Notes under the pieces: model-generated | The model's input: only the letters and a program-made list of their open reading frames with translations | The model's database searches: none | Told to the model about the DNA's origin: nothing | Translations under genes and position numbers: made by a program | Source: QVMG01 sp032073245 | GTDB lineage: Bacteria > Bacteroidota > Bacteroidia > Bacteroidales > Tannerellaceae | Assembly (NCBI GenBank): GCA_032073245.1 | Contig: DAMANX010000002.1 | Location: 1-64,000 of the forward strand | Length of the DNA stretch: 64,000 nucleotides | Direction: 5' to 3' | In this document: one piece after another, positions 49,826 through 57,852 of the stretch | Numbering within the stretch: the stretch's first letter is position 1 | Layout: each line of letters opens with the position of its first letter

Positions 49826-51241
49826 TTATCCCCTTGCTTCCAACAGCACTACATTCTCAACATGATGCGTATGAGGAAACATATCGACCGGCTGAACTTT
49901 CATAACTTTATAGGCTTCGTCAAGTAATTGCAAATCACGTGCCTGAGTAGCCGGATTACAACTGACATAAACGATACGTGCCGGATGGGCAAAAAGAATT
50001 GTATTGATAACATCTTCATGCATTCCTGCGCGAGGAGGATCGGTAATGATTACATCCGGACGTCCGTGTTCGTTGATAAAATCCGTATTCAAGATGTCCT
50101 TCATATCACCAGCGAAGAAGAGAGTATTCTCTATATTGTTCAGTGTTGAGTTCACCTTAGCATCTTCAATAGCTTCAGGAACATATTCTATACCGATAAC
50201 TTTAGCAGCCTGACGGGATACGAAATTGGCAATCGTTCCTGTACCTGTATATAAGTCATACACAAGTTCGTTGCCTGTTAATCCGGCAAAATCACGTGCA
50301 ACTTTATATAAGTTATAGGCCTGTTCGCTATTGGTTTGATAGAAAGACTTTGGTCCGATCTTAAATGAAAGTCCTTCCATCTGTTCAATAATATGATCAT
50401 TACCATGAAATGTAATTACTTCCTGATCGGTTATAGTATCATTACATTTTTCATTGATTACATATTGAAGACAGGTAATCTCCGGGAATTGTTCAACAAG
50501 ATAGGAGAGAAGTGCTTCGCGACGATCCTTATCTTCATAATAGAAGACAACAACTACCATCAAATCACCTGTAGATGTGGTTCGGATCATTAGTGTACGC
50601 ATCAATCCTTCCTGATGACGCAGGTTAAAGAAAGAATAACCGTCGTGAGAAAAGCAATAATCTTTAATAGCTAAACGAATTCTGTTAGATATATCGTCCT
50701 GTAGCCAGCATTTATTAATGTCGAGTACTTTATCGAAAGCACCAGGGATATGGAATCCAAGGCCATACATTTGTTCGAATGTAGCACCGGAACGAATTTC
50801 TTCTTCTGTCAGCCATTTTTTGTTTGAGAAAGTATATTCTAGTTTGTTACGATAAAACACGGTACGCTCTGAACCCAGAATAGGAAAAATCTCTTTTATC
50901 TCAACCTTTCCGATACGGGTAATATTATCGATAACCTGTTTATGTTTATATTTAAGTTGTTCTTCATAAGGAAGATGTTGCCATTTGCAACCTCCGCATA
51001 CTCCGAAATGTTCGCAAAAAGGCTCTGCTCTCTTATCTGAATAAGAATGAAACCGAATCGCTTTTCCTTCTGCGTAATTATTTTTTTTACGGGTGAGTTG
51101 TATATCAACGATATCGCCGGGAGCGACATAAGGTACAAAAACGACCTTCTCATTTACCTTTGCAATTGCCTTCCCTTCAGCGGCCACATCAGTGATTAAC
51201 ACATTTTCCAACAGGGGTAATTGCTTCTTATTTCTTGCCAA
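49826..51241 (-). CDS. rlmD: 23S rRNA (uracil-C5)-methyltransferase RlmD/RumA family
   Basis: 471 residues from a TTG at 51241. The frame extends to 51280, but the -7 box at 51270-51277 excludes starts at 51280 and 51268; MARNKKQLPLLENV is the usual family start. An N-terminal TRAM domain is followed by the Fe-S motif CEHFGVCGGCKWQH, the SAM-binding DLYTGTGTIANFVS and the catalytic Cys in YVSCNPATQARDL. It methylates a uracil in 23S rRNA; which one cannot be decided. Confidence 0.92.
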   Translation of the reverse strand: MARNKKQLPLLENVLITDVAAEGKAIAKVNEKVVFVPYVAPGDIVDIQLTRKKNNYAEGKAIRFHSYSDKRAEPFCEHFGVCGGCKWQHLPYEEQLKYKHKQVIDNITRIGKVEIKEIFPILGSERTVFYRNKLEYTFSNKKWLTEEEIRSGATFEQMYGLGFHIPGAFDKVLDINKCWLQDDISNRIRLAIKDYCFSHDGYSFFNLRHQEGLMRTLMIRTTSTGDLMVVVVFYYEDKDRREALLSYLVEQFPEITCLQYVINEKCNDTITDQEVITFHGNDHIIEQMEGLSFKIGPKSFYQTNSEQAYNLYKVARDFAGLTGNELVYDLYTGTGTIANFVSRQAAKVIGIEYVPEAIEDAKVNSTLNNIENTLFFAGDMKDILNTDFINEHGRPDVIITDPPRAGMHEDVINTILFAHPARIVYVSCNPATQARDLQLLDEAYKVMKVQPVDMFPHTHHVENVVLLEARG

Positions 51242-51269
51242 TTCTTCTACGTTTAAATATTTCGCCACA

Positions 51270-51277
51270 CAAATGTA
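51270..51277 (-). promoter_or_regulatory. -7 box (TACATTTG) for rlmD-mltF; decides the rlmD start
   Basis: Minus-strand TACATTTG, 28 bp upstream of the TTG at 51241. Confidence 0.6.
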
Positions 51278-51366
51278 CATATTTACATGTTACAAACCCA
51301 AAGTTATGGTTATAAAACACATTATTAATTATCTTCCATTGTTTTATATCCATAAGGAAATATACA

Positions 51367-51374
51367 TATCTTTG
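51367..51374 (+). promoter_or_regulatory. -7 box (TATCTTTG) for ppdK; decides the start
   Basis: Exact TAnnTTTG match 62 bp upstream of the ATG at 51437. An upstream frame reaching 51380 would start almost at the transcript start. Confidence 0.6.
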
Positions 51375-51436
51375 CACCATTGCAATGTGGAGATAGCAAA
51401 ATAAAGATTTATACCAACAAATACCATTTATTATTT

Positions 51437-54157
51437 ATGGAAAGAAAAAGAGTTTACACCTTCGGCAACGGAAAAGCGGAAGGAAAGGCAGAAATGAAGA
51501 ATCTGCTTGGAGGTAAAGGTGCAAACCTTGCAGAAATGAACCTTATTGGAGTGCCGGTTCCTCCGGGATTTACCATTACAACTGAAGTATGCTCCGAATA
51601 CTATGAACTAGGTAGAGACAAAGTTGTTGCCCTACTGAAAGCAGATGTAGAAAAAGCCATTGCAAACGTTGAAGGATTGATGAATTCTAAATTCGGTGAT
51701 ATAGAAAATCCATTACTTGTTTCCGTACGTTCAGGAGCACGTGCTTCTATGCCGGGTATGATGGATACTATCCTGAATCTGGGACTCAATGACGAAGTAG
51801 TTGAAGGTTTAATCCGTAAAACAGGAAATGCACGTTTTGCATGGGATTCTTATCGCCGCTTTGTACAGATGTATGGAGACGTTGTATTGGGTATGAAACC
51901 CACCAGCAAAGAAGAAATTGACCCATTTGAAGCTATTATTGAAGAACTAAAAGAAGAAAAAGGTGTTGAGCTAGACAATCAGTTAACTGTAGAAGACCTG
52001 AAGGTTTTGGTTTCCAGATTTAAGTCAGCAGTAAAAGCACAAACCGGACACGATTTCCCAACTGATTCTTATGAACAATTATGGGGAGCTGTTTGCTCTG
52101 TATTCGATTCATGGATGAACGACCGTGCTATCCTGTATCGTAAAATGGAAGGCATTCCGGCAGAATGGGGAACAGCAGTAAACGTGCAAGCCATGGTATT
52201 CGGTAATATGGGTGAAACTTCAGCTACAGGCGTTTGTTTCTCTCGTGATGCCGGTAATGGAGATGATATATTTAATGGTGAGTATCTGATCAATGCACAA
52301 GGTGAAGACGTTGTTGCAGGTATTCGCACTCCACAACAGATAACTAAAGCAGGTTCATTGTTATGGGCAGAAATGGCAGGCGTATCAGAAAACGACAGAG
52401 CTACTAAATATCCATCTATGGAAGAAGCTATGCCGGAAATCTATAAGGAACTGGATGCTATCCAAACAAAGCTTGAAAACCATTATCGTGATATGCAGGA
52501 TATGGAGTTCACTGTGCAGGAAGGCAAACTGTGGTTCCTTCAAACCCGTAACGGAAAACGTACAGGATCGGCCATGGTGAAAATTGCAATGGATCTGTTG
52601 CATCAGGGAATGATTGATGAGAAAACAGCTTTACTGCGTATTGAACCGAATAAACTGGATGAATTGCTTCACCCTGTATTTGATAAAGAAGCTTTGAAAA
52701 GTGCCACTATCATTGCAAAAGGCCTACCAGCATCTCCGGGAGCAGCAACAGGACAGATTGTGTTCTTCGCTGAAGACGCTTCCGAATGGTATAAGGCAGG
52801 GAAAAAGATTGTTATGGTACGTATAGAAACATCCCCTGAAGACTTAGCAGGTATGGCTGTAGCTGAAGGTATCCTGACAGCTCGTGGTGGTATGACATCT
52901 CATGCTGCCGTAGTTGCCCGTGGTATGGGTAAATGCTGTGTTTCGGGTGCAGGAAGCCTGAATATAGACTATAAGACTAAAACCATCAAAGTAGATGGTA
53001 AAACATATAAAGAAGGAGACTTCATTTCTTTGAATGGTACTACCGGTGAAGTATACGATGGCCAGATTAAAACAATGGCAGCTGAAGTAACCGGTGATTT
53101 CGATGAATTAATGAAGCTTGCGGACAAGTACACCCGTATGGTTGTACGCACAAATGCAGATACACCACATGATGCTACTGTAGCCCGTCGTTTTGGAGCT
53201 TGTGGTATTGGCCTTTGCCGCACAGAACACATGTTCTTTGAAGGAGAAAAGATCATTGCTATGCGTGAAATGATTCTTGCCGATACTACAGATGATCGAA
53301 AAAAAGCGCTTGAAAGACTGCTTCCTTACCAGAAGGAAGACTTTAGAGGTATCTTTAAAGCGATGGACGGATGTCCGGTAACAGTTCGTTTACTCGATCC
53401 TCCTTTGCATGAGTTTGTCCCTCATGATGAAAAAGGACAACAGGAAATGTCGAAAGCTATGGGCCTGCCTATAGAAGTTATCCGTCAGCGTATCGAAGCT
53501 CTTTGTGAGTCTAATCCGATGTTAGGCCATCGTGGTTGTCGTTTGGGTAATACTTATCCGGAGATAACAGAGATGCAAACAAGAGCTATTTTAGGAGCTG
53601 CTCTGGAGTTGAAGAAAGAAGGAGTTACAGCAATTCCCGAAATCATGGTTCCGTTGACAGGTATTGTATATGAATTCCTGGAACAAGAAAAGATTATCCG
53701 TGCGACAGCAAATAAGCTATTTGAAGAAATGGGCGATAGCATTGAATATAAGGTTGGTACCATGATTGAAATACCACGTGCTGCTTTAACAGCTGACCGT
53801 ATCGCTTCATCTGCTGAATTCTTCTCTTTTGGAACTAACGACCTTACACAGATGACTTTCGGTTATTCCCGTGATGATATTGCAACGTTCCTTCCTATTT
53901 ATCTGGAAAAGAAGATTTTGAAATTCGATCCATTCCAGGTATTAGACCAGAATGGTGTAGGTCAATTAGTGCGTATGGCTACTGAGAAAGGACGTGAAGT
54001 TCGTCCTGATCTTAAATGTGGAATTTGCGGTGAACATGGAGGCGAGCCTTCTTCCGTTAAGTTCTGTCATAAAGTAGGCTTAAATTATGTATCCTGTTCT
54101 CCATTCCGTGTGCCGATCGCTCGTATTTCGGCTGCACAGGCTGCCCTTGAAGATTGA
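51437..54157 (+). CDS. ppdK: pyruvate, phosphate dikinase
   Basis: 906 residues from the ATG at 51437. The N-terminal ATP-grasp domain starts with VYTFGNGKAEG and GGKGANLAEM. The central phosphohistidine domain has the catalytic His489 in GGMTSHAAVVARGMGKCC. The C-terminal PEP-binding barrel ends with the catalytic Cys864 in CGICGEHGG. It interconverts pyruvate, ATP and phosphate with PEP, AMP and PPi. Full length. Followed by a strong terminator; no PPDK regulatory kinase (DUF299) gene lies near. Confidence 0.97.
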   Translation: MERKRVYTFGNGKAEGKAEMKNLLGGKGANLAEMNLIGVPVPPGFTITTEVCSEYYELGRDKVVALLKADVEKAIANVEGLMNSKFGDIENPLLVSVRSGARASMPGMMDTILNLGLNDEVVEGLIRKTGNARFAWDSYRRFVQMYGDVVLGMKPTSKEEIDPFEAIIEELKEEKGVELDNQLTVEDLKVLVSRFKSAVKAQTGHDFPTDSYEQLWGAVCSVFDSWMNDRAILYRKMEGIPAEWGTAVNVQAMVFGNMGETSATGVCFSRDAGNGDDIFNGEYLINAQGEDVVAGIRTPQQITKAGSLLWAEMAGVSENDRATKYPSMEEAMPEIYKELDAIQTKLENHYRDMQDMEFTVQEGKLWFLQTRNGKRTGSAMVKIAMDLLHQGMIDEKTALLRIEPNKLDELLHPVFDKEALKSATIIAKGLPASPGAATGQIVFFAEDASEWYKAGKKIVMVRIETSPEDLAGMAVAEGILTARGGMTSHAAVVARGMGKCCVSGAGSLNIDYKTKTIKVDGKTYKEGDFISLNGTTGEVYDGQIKTMAAEVTGDFDELMKLADKYTRMVVRTNADTPHDATVARRFGACGIGLCRTEHMFFEGEKIIAMREMILADTTDDRKKALERLLPYQKEDFRGIFKAMDGCPVTVRLLDPPLHEFVPHDEKGQQEMSKAMGLPIEVIRQRIEALCESNPMLGHRGCRLGNTYPEITEMQTRAILGAALELKKEGVTAIPEIMVPLTGIVYEFLEQEKIIRATANKLFEEMGDSIEYKVGTMIEIPRAALTADRIASSAEFFSFGTNDLTQMTFGYSRDDIATFLPIYLEKKILKFDPFQVLDQNGVGQLVRMATEKGREVRPDLKCGICGEHGGEPSSVKFCHKVGLNYVSCSPFRVPIARISAAQAALED

Positions 54158-54181
54158 TTATAACAAACAATCAATAACTTT

Positions 54182-54216
54182 ATCCCGGAAGAAATGATTT
54201 CTTCCGGGATTTTTTA
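54182..54216 (+). terminator. intrinsic terminator of ppdK
   Basis: ATCCCGGAAGAAAT and ATTTCTTCCGGGAT form a perfect 14-bp stem with a very short loop, followed by TTTTTT. Confidence 0.9.
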
Positions 54217-54234
54217 TTGTTGGATATTAACATA

Positions 54235-54337
54235 GCGACGGTGGTAGAGACAGGGCTTGCCCTGTCTCAAAAATAAGATATTAATTTTATGATACTTTTT
54301 AGGAAGACAGGGCAAGCCCTGTCTCTACCACCGTCGC
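54235..54337. repeat. GACAGGGC-type inverted repeat pair, 33-bp perfect arms
   Basis: Arms 54235-54267 and 54305-54337 are exact reverse complements. They contain GGTAGAGACAGGGCTTGCCC. The spacer is 37 bp. Same family as 24097-24206 and the single arm at 10742. Confidence 0.9.
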
Positions 54338-54410
54338 AACATCTTTCAATTATTTGTTTTTCGTCTGAATAGCTTAAAAACTCTATATACCATAGGTTTT
54401 ATATTTTCCG

Positions 54411-54893
54411 TTCAGGGTTCAGACTGAGGTATAGCATTGTTATACAGCCATTTTGGCTGAAAGCATAATCCTTCAGGTTACATTCAGCTTGTCTTTTTTG
54501 ACCCATCCTAAAAACGGTTGACTGATTCACTCCTAAAACTATATAGATTCGTTATTCCTTGCCTTCTATTTATTGACCTCACAACTGTGAGAAATATGTT
54601 TCACAGCTGTGAGGTATGTTTATCACACGTGTGAAATATATATATCACAGTTGTGAGGTTTATAAATCTTAATTAGTTTGTATTTAATTGTCTGGTAAAT
54701 AAATGTTTAAACAGTGTTGTTTCGGGTAGATATAATGTATTTGAGATGTATGGATTATATTAGGTATGAATTGACATAAGATTACAATAATTATTCTAAT
54801 TTGAGAATAATTGGACTGAAGGCAAACTGAAGGATTATACCTTCAGCCAAAATGGCTCTGTAACAGCCTTATATATGAGGCTGAATCCTGAAT
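54411..54893. repeat. large inverted repeat enclosing array D
   Basis: The left arm (about 54411-54478) and right arm (about 54826-54893) share AGCCATTTTGGCTGAA and ATAATCCTTCAG in inverse orientation, together with TTCAGG-TTCAG outer ends. The middle part is divergent. TTGGCTGAAAGC also opens the arms at 48097-48391, so the two elements may be related. Confidence 0.75.
54578..54656. repeat. palindrome array D: four TCACAnnTGTGA palindromes at 22-bp pitch
   Basis: TCACAACTGTGA (54579-54590), TCACAGCTGTGA (54601-54612), TCACACGTGTGA (54623-54634) and TCACAGTTGTGA (54645-54656) are spaced exactly 22, 22 and 22 bp from centre to centre. The first extends to CTCACA-AC-TGTGAG. The TCACA-TGTGA half-sites are invariant while the two central bases change (AC, GC, CG, GT), as expected for protein binding to half-sites. 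About 370 bp upstream of the LytTR promoter. Confidence 0.9.
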
Positions 54894-55026
54894 GCAACTT
54901 ATGAAAAACATAGTATATATATATGTTATGCAGTATGTCTAATTGATGAATGATTTATAAATGACTATTATGTTTTTTTATTTGTAAGTGTTGATATCTT
55001 TATTTTGGGGTATGAGGAAAAAAATG

Positions 55027-55034
55027 TAATTTTG
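55027..55034 (+). promoter_or_regulatory. -7 box (TAATTTTG) for the LytTR/FHA genes
   Basis: Exact TAnnTTTG match 33 bp upstream of the ATG at 55068. Confidence 0.6.
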
Positions 55035-55067
55035 TCACTTGTTGAAAGATTAATTAGACGTTAATGT

Positions 55068-55451
55068 ATGGAGCGATATTTAATTATTAAGACCCGAGAT
55101 GAATTATTACGTATTAAAATAGGGCAGATACTATACTTTGAAGCCGACCGGAATTATACAAAACTACTATTAAGTAATGGAATACAATTTACGTTTGCCA
55201 TCAATATCGGAAAAATCGAGGAGATGTTGGAACGTCAGGTTGCCGGAAGTAACGCTATATTGATGCGAGTTGGTAAAAGCCATATTATTAATAAGAATCA
55301 TATTTTACAAATCAATTTACCTAAACAAAGGTTGCTTTTATTGTCAACTGAAGGGAAACCTCGTGAATTGAATATCTCAAAGGACCCTCTAAAAGTATTG
55401 AAAGAATCCCTTGAGAAGGAGATGGGCAAGAACGAAGAGAGGAAGGAATAA
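55068..55451 (+). CDS. stand-alone LytTR DNA-binding regulator
   Basis: A 127-residue protein made of a LytTR domain only, without a receiver domain. ILYFEADRNYTKLLLSNG and MRVGKSHIINKNHILQI are typical (the second matches the RxxRSxxVN region). Lacking a phosphoacceptor, it must be controlled by other means, perhaps by the kinase and phosphatase downstream (inference). The FHA gene begins three bases after its stop. Confidence 0.88.
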   Translation: MERYLIIKTRDELLRIKIGQILYFEADRNYTKLLLSNGIQFTFAINIGKIEEMLERQVAGSNAILMRVGKSHIINKNHILQINLPKQRLLLLSTEGKPRELNISKDPLKVLKESLEKEMGKNEERKE

Positions 55452-55454
55452 GAA

Positions 55455-56105
55455 ATGATAAAGATTGGAAAAGCAAATGATAATGACTATATAGTAACTG
55501 ATCCTCATGTAAGCCGGCATCATGCTCAATTGATACAGGAAGGAAATGGTTTATGGTTATTGGAAGATTTATGCTCTACCAACGGAACCTTTGTTAATGG
55601 GCAACAGATCGCTAAGAAAAGAGTGACTTCAACCGATGATATTCGCCTTGGAGATAATTGCTCGGTTAGCCTGTCAGATATACTTAGAAGTAAAAATGAT
55701 TACAGCGAAGAGTTTGCGGCTCTCAAAGAAGTATATGATAAATATATTGAATTAAAAGTTAAGATTCAATCATCTAATCAATTTAAAATCAGGCTGCTTC
55801 AATCTTTGCCGTTTGCTTTGCCTGGAATTATAGGTGTAGTGTTGAGCTTTTTGGTAAAGGGGAGCCCTTTGATGATTGGTATAAGTCTTTTTGTGGTTAT
55901 TTGTGCTCCTACAATTGGGGTATATCTGGGAGCCAAACAGTCAGCTAAAGTTCCTCAACAGTTGCAAGATATTGCAAATCAGTTTAAAATAGATTATGTT
56001 TGCCCCAAATGTGGCACATTCTTAGGAGAAATACCCTGGGAATCACTAAAAAACAGAAAGAACTGCCCTGTAGGTTCCTGTCAGGCAAAATGGACAAATG
56101 ATTAA
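55455..56105 (+). CDS. FHA-domain membrane protein with C-terminal zinc ribbon
   Basis: 216 residues. The FHA domain (about 1-75) has the phosphothreonine-binding residues Ser20, Arg21, His23 (VSRHHA) and Asn43 (STNGTFVNG). A helical linker is followed by two membrane segments (about 115-137 and 140-160), and the C-terminus is a zinc ribbon (VCPKCGTFLGEI, then NCPVGSCQ). The FHA and zinc parts should both face the cytoplasm. Likely a membrane docking site for the phosphorylated kinase. Follows the LytTR gene by three bases. Confidence 0.88.
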   Translation: MIKIGKANDNDYIVTDPHVSRHHAQLIQEGNGLWLLEDLCSTNGTFVNGQQIAKKRVTSTDDIRLGDNCSVSLSDILRSKNDYSEEFAALKEVYDKYIELKVKIQSSNQFKIRLLQSLPFALPGIIGVVLSFLVKGSPLMIGISLFVVICAPTIGVYLGAKQSAKVPQQLQDIANQFKIDYVCPKCGTFLGEIPWESLKNRKNCPVGSCQAKWTND

Positions 56106-56201
56106 ATCTTATTTCGTAACCTAAACTAAGCCTTTTGTACAATATTCCCAACCCTTTGATTATAAGAAAGAATTCCTGATTTATTAATCCATTACTTTTT
56201 T

Positions 56202-56209
56202 TAATTTTG
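56202..56209 (+). promoter_or_regulatory. internal -7 box (TAATTTTG) before the Asp-rich gene
   Basis: Exact TAnnTTTG match 29 bp upstream of the ATG at 56239. The gap after the FHA gene is 133 bp, so the cluster may consist of two transcripts. Confidence 0.55.
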
Positions 56210-56238
56210 TTGCGAATAATAGTATTTACACGTAAGTT

Positions 56239-56481
56239 ATGCAAGAAGAGGAATACACATTCGTAACAATAGACAGCGATGACTCTCAATGGGACAATGC
56301 CGTAATTGTCGATATGGACAGTGACGATTTTGTATTAGATGCAGTCGTTATTGATGAAGGGTTTGACAGTTCTGACTTTATTACCCTGTCTGATGATACG
56401 ATCATGTTATCTGATGCAGATATGTTAGATATGTCATCCGGTTTGGATCTTGACAATTCTGATATTTCTATCATCCTATGA
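56239..56481 (+). CDS. small, extremely acidic Asp-rich protein
   Basis: An 80-residue protein with almost no basic residues and about 25 Asp/Glu. Short DSDD, DMDSDDF, SDDT and SDADMLD segments alternate with Val/Ile/Leu pairs, a loose repeat of the form hydrophobic-D-S/D-D. Ser and Thr next to Asp (TLSDDT, SSDFITLSD) look like kinase targets. No family recognised. It overlaps the next FHA gene by four bases, so it belongs to the cluster; it may be the kinase substrate or an FHA ligand (inference). Confidence 0.7.
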   Translation: MQEEEYTFVTIDSDDSQWDNAVIVDMDSDDFVLDAVVIDEGFDSSDFITLSDDTIMLSDADMLDMSSGLDLDNSDISIIL

Positions 56482-56993
56482 TTTCAATCAGGTGTCCACA
56501 TTGTCATGTTGGTTTAAAGGTAGACGAAGGGAAATTACCGCCAGGTATCCAATCGTTTAAATGTCCTAAGTGTAAACAATCTATTCCTGTATCCTTACTT
56601 TCGGAAAAAAAGGTTTCCGATATTCCTGTATCAGAAACTACTCTTCTTCAACCTCTAAAGACAAGTACCGGTACTTTGACTGTTCTTGCGGATGAAAATA
56701 CAGTGGAGCAGATATTCTCTTTGTACGAAGGGATTAGTATTATTGGTCGTGGATCGGTAGCATCTAATGCTACTATAGGAATCGCAACAAATGATCGTTC
56801 CATGAGCCGGGAACATATTCGCATCGAAGTAAAGAAAGATGCGAAAGGAGGTTATAAACATTACCTATCAGATAATAATAGTAAAAATTACACGTTATAT
56901 AATAGCAGTTTCTTAGAAAAAGGTGAAGTAGTCGTATTGAATGATAATGATGAGATAATTATCGGTCGTACGGTTCTTCGCTTCAACGAATAA
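56478..56993 (+). CDS. zinc-ribbon and FHA-domain protein
   Basis: 171 residues. An N-terminal zinc ribbon of the MJ0042 type uses Cys6, Cys9, Cys29 and Cys32. The FHA domain (about 78-171) has IIGRGSVASNATIGIATNDR, MSREHIRIE and the closing GRTVLRFNE. It has no membrane segment, unlike the other FHA protein in the cluster. The order of zinc ribbon and FHA is reversed compared with that protein. Confidence 0.85.
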   Translation: MISIRCPHCHVGLKVDEGKLPPGIQSFKCPKCKQSIPVSLLSEKKVSDIPVSETTLLQPLKTSTGTLTVLADENTVEQIFSLYEGISIIGRGSVASNATIGIATNDRSMSREHIRIEVKKDAKGGYKHYLSDNNSKNYTLYNSSFLEKGEVVVLNDNDEIIIGRTVLRFNE

Positions 56994-57007
56994 ATCTCGT
57001 TTCTGTT

Positions 57008-57811
57008 ATGAATATAACAATTGGTAAACCCTGTGCAATTAGTGAAATAGGTACGCGGTTGAATAATGAGGATTCAATCTATCCGCAACCTGAAACAGTA
57101 GCATCCAACCAACGCTTATTCATCGTTTGTGATGGGGTAGGTGGTGCAGATAAAGGCGAAGTGGCCAGTTCATTAGCCTGCGATTCCATCCAATCTTATT
57201 TTTCCACTTTCCTGGAAGGAGATCCTACTCCTGAATTTATCCAGAAAGCAATACAGTATACAGAAGCACGCTTCGATGATTATATAGAAAGAAATCCCGA
57301 AGCTAAAGGAATGGCAACTACATTAACCTTATTGTATATTGGTATGGAAGGTGTTATTCTTGCACATATAGGCGATAGTCGTATTTATCAGTTTAGAAAA
57401 GAAGAAATATTATATCAAACGGAAGATCATTCCCTTGTTAATTCCCTGATACATTTAGGTGAAATAACCCCACAAGAAGCTATTAATCATCCACAAAAGA
57501 ATGTTATTTTACGTGCAATACAGGGTAATGTACGCCCTGTGAGTGCAGATGTGATTCTCCTGCAGGATATTCAGCCGGGAGATTTCTTCTTTATGTGTAC
57601 GGATGGGGTATTGGAAACACTCACAAATGAAAGGCTTTCATCTATCTTTGCAAATAATAGGATGGCAGATACAATTAAAGACAATATTGTTGAGAATTGT
57701 AATGGCCGTACGCGGGATAATTTTTCCTTTTATATCATTCCTATAAACCAGGTTCAGGATAACACCGGATTGAAACAAAATATTCTCTCTTTATTTTATT
57801 CTTTTATATAA
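57008..57811 (+). CDS. PP2C-family Ser/Thr phosphatase
   Basis: A 267-residue cytoplasmic phosphatase. Metal and catalytic motifs are TRLNNEDSIYP (Glu21, Asp22), FIVCDGVGGADKGE (Asp42), MATTLTLLYI, AHIGDSRIYQF, MCTDGVLETL and TRDNFSFYII. This is a full PPM set. It presumably reverses the action of the adjacent kinase; such pairs are common. The 14-bp gap to the previous gene supports an operon. Confidence 0.92.
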   Translation: MNITIGKPCAISEIGTRLNNEDSIYPQPETVASNQRLFIVCDGVGGADKGEVASSLACDSIQSYFSTFLEGDPTPEFIQKAIQYTEARFDDYIERNPEAKGMATTLTLLYIGMEGVILAHIGDSRIYQFRKEEILYQTEDHSLVNSLIHLGEITPQEAINHPQKNVILRAIQGNVRPVSADVILLQDIQPGDFFFMCTDGVLETLTNERLSSIFANNRMADTIKDNIVENCNGRTRDNFSFYIIPINQVQDNTGLKQNILSLFYSFI

Positions 57812-57852
57812 TTAACGTACTTTTGGGAGATGAAAAAAATTACGCGGTAGTC

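Larger units (their letters stand above)
54158..55067. other. 910-bp intergenic repeat region before the phospho-signalling cluster
   Basis: It contains the ppdK terminator, a GACAGGGC-type inverted pair (54235-54337), a large imperfect inverted repeat (54411-54893) enclosing palindrome array D (54578-54656), and the LytTR gene promoter (55027-55034). I see no supportable gene. The order of elements resembles that at 23896-24581. Confidence 0.6.

Noticed and set aside
51242..51280. ATG and GTG starts upstream of the chosen rlmD start
   Set aside because: The -7 box TACATTTG at 51270-51277 places the transcript start downstream of both, and family members begin at the MARNKKQ-like position.
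54578..54656. CRISPR array
   Set aside because: The unit is only 22 bp, the repeats are symmetric 12-bp palindromes with changing centres, spacers are about 10 bp, and no cas genes are nearby.
54578..54656. CRP/FNR-type operators
   Set aside because: CRP sites read TGTGA-N6-TCACA. Here TCACA precedes TGTGA with two central bases, and the outward TGTGA to TCACA distance is ten bases, so the geometry does not fit.
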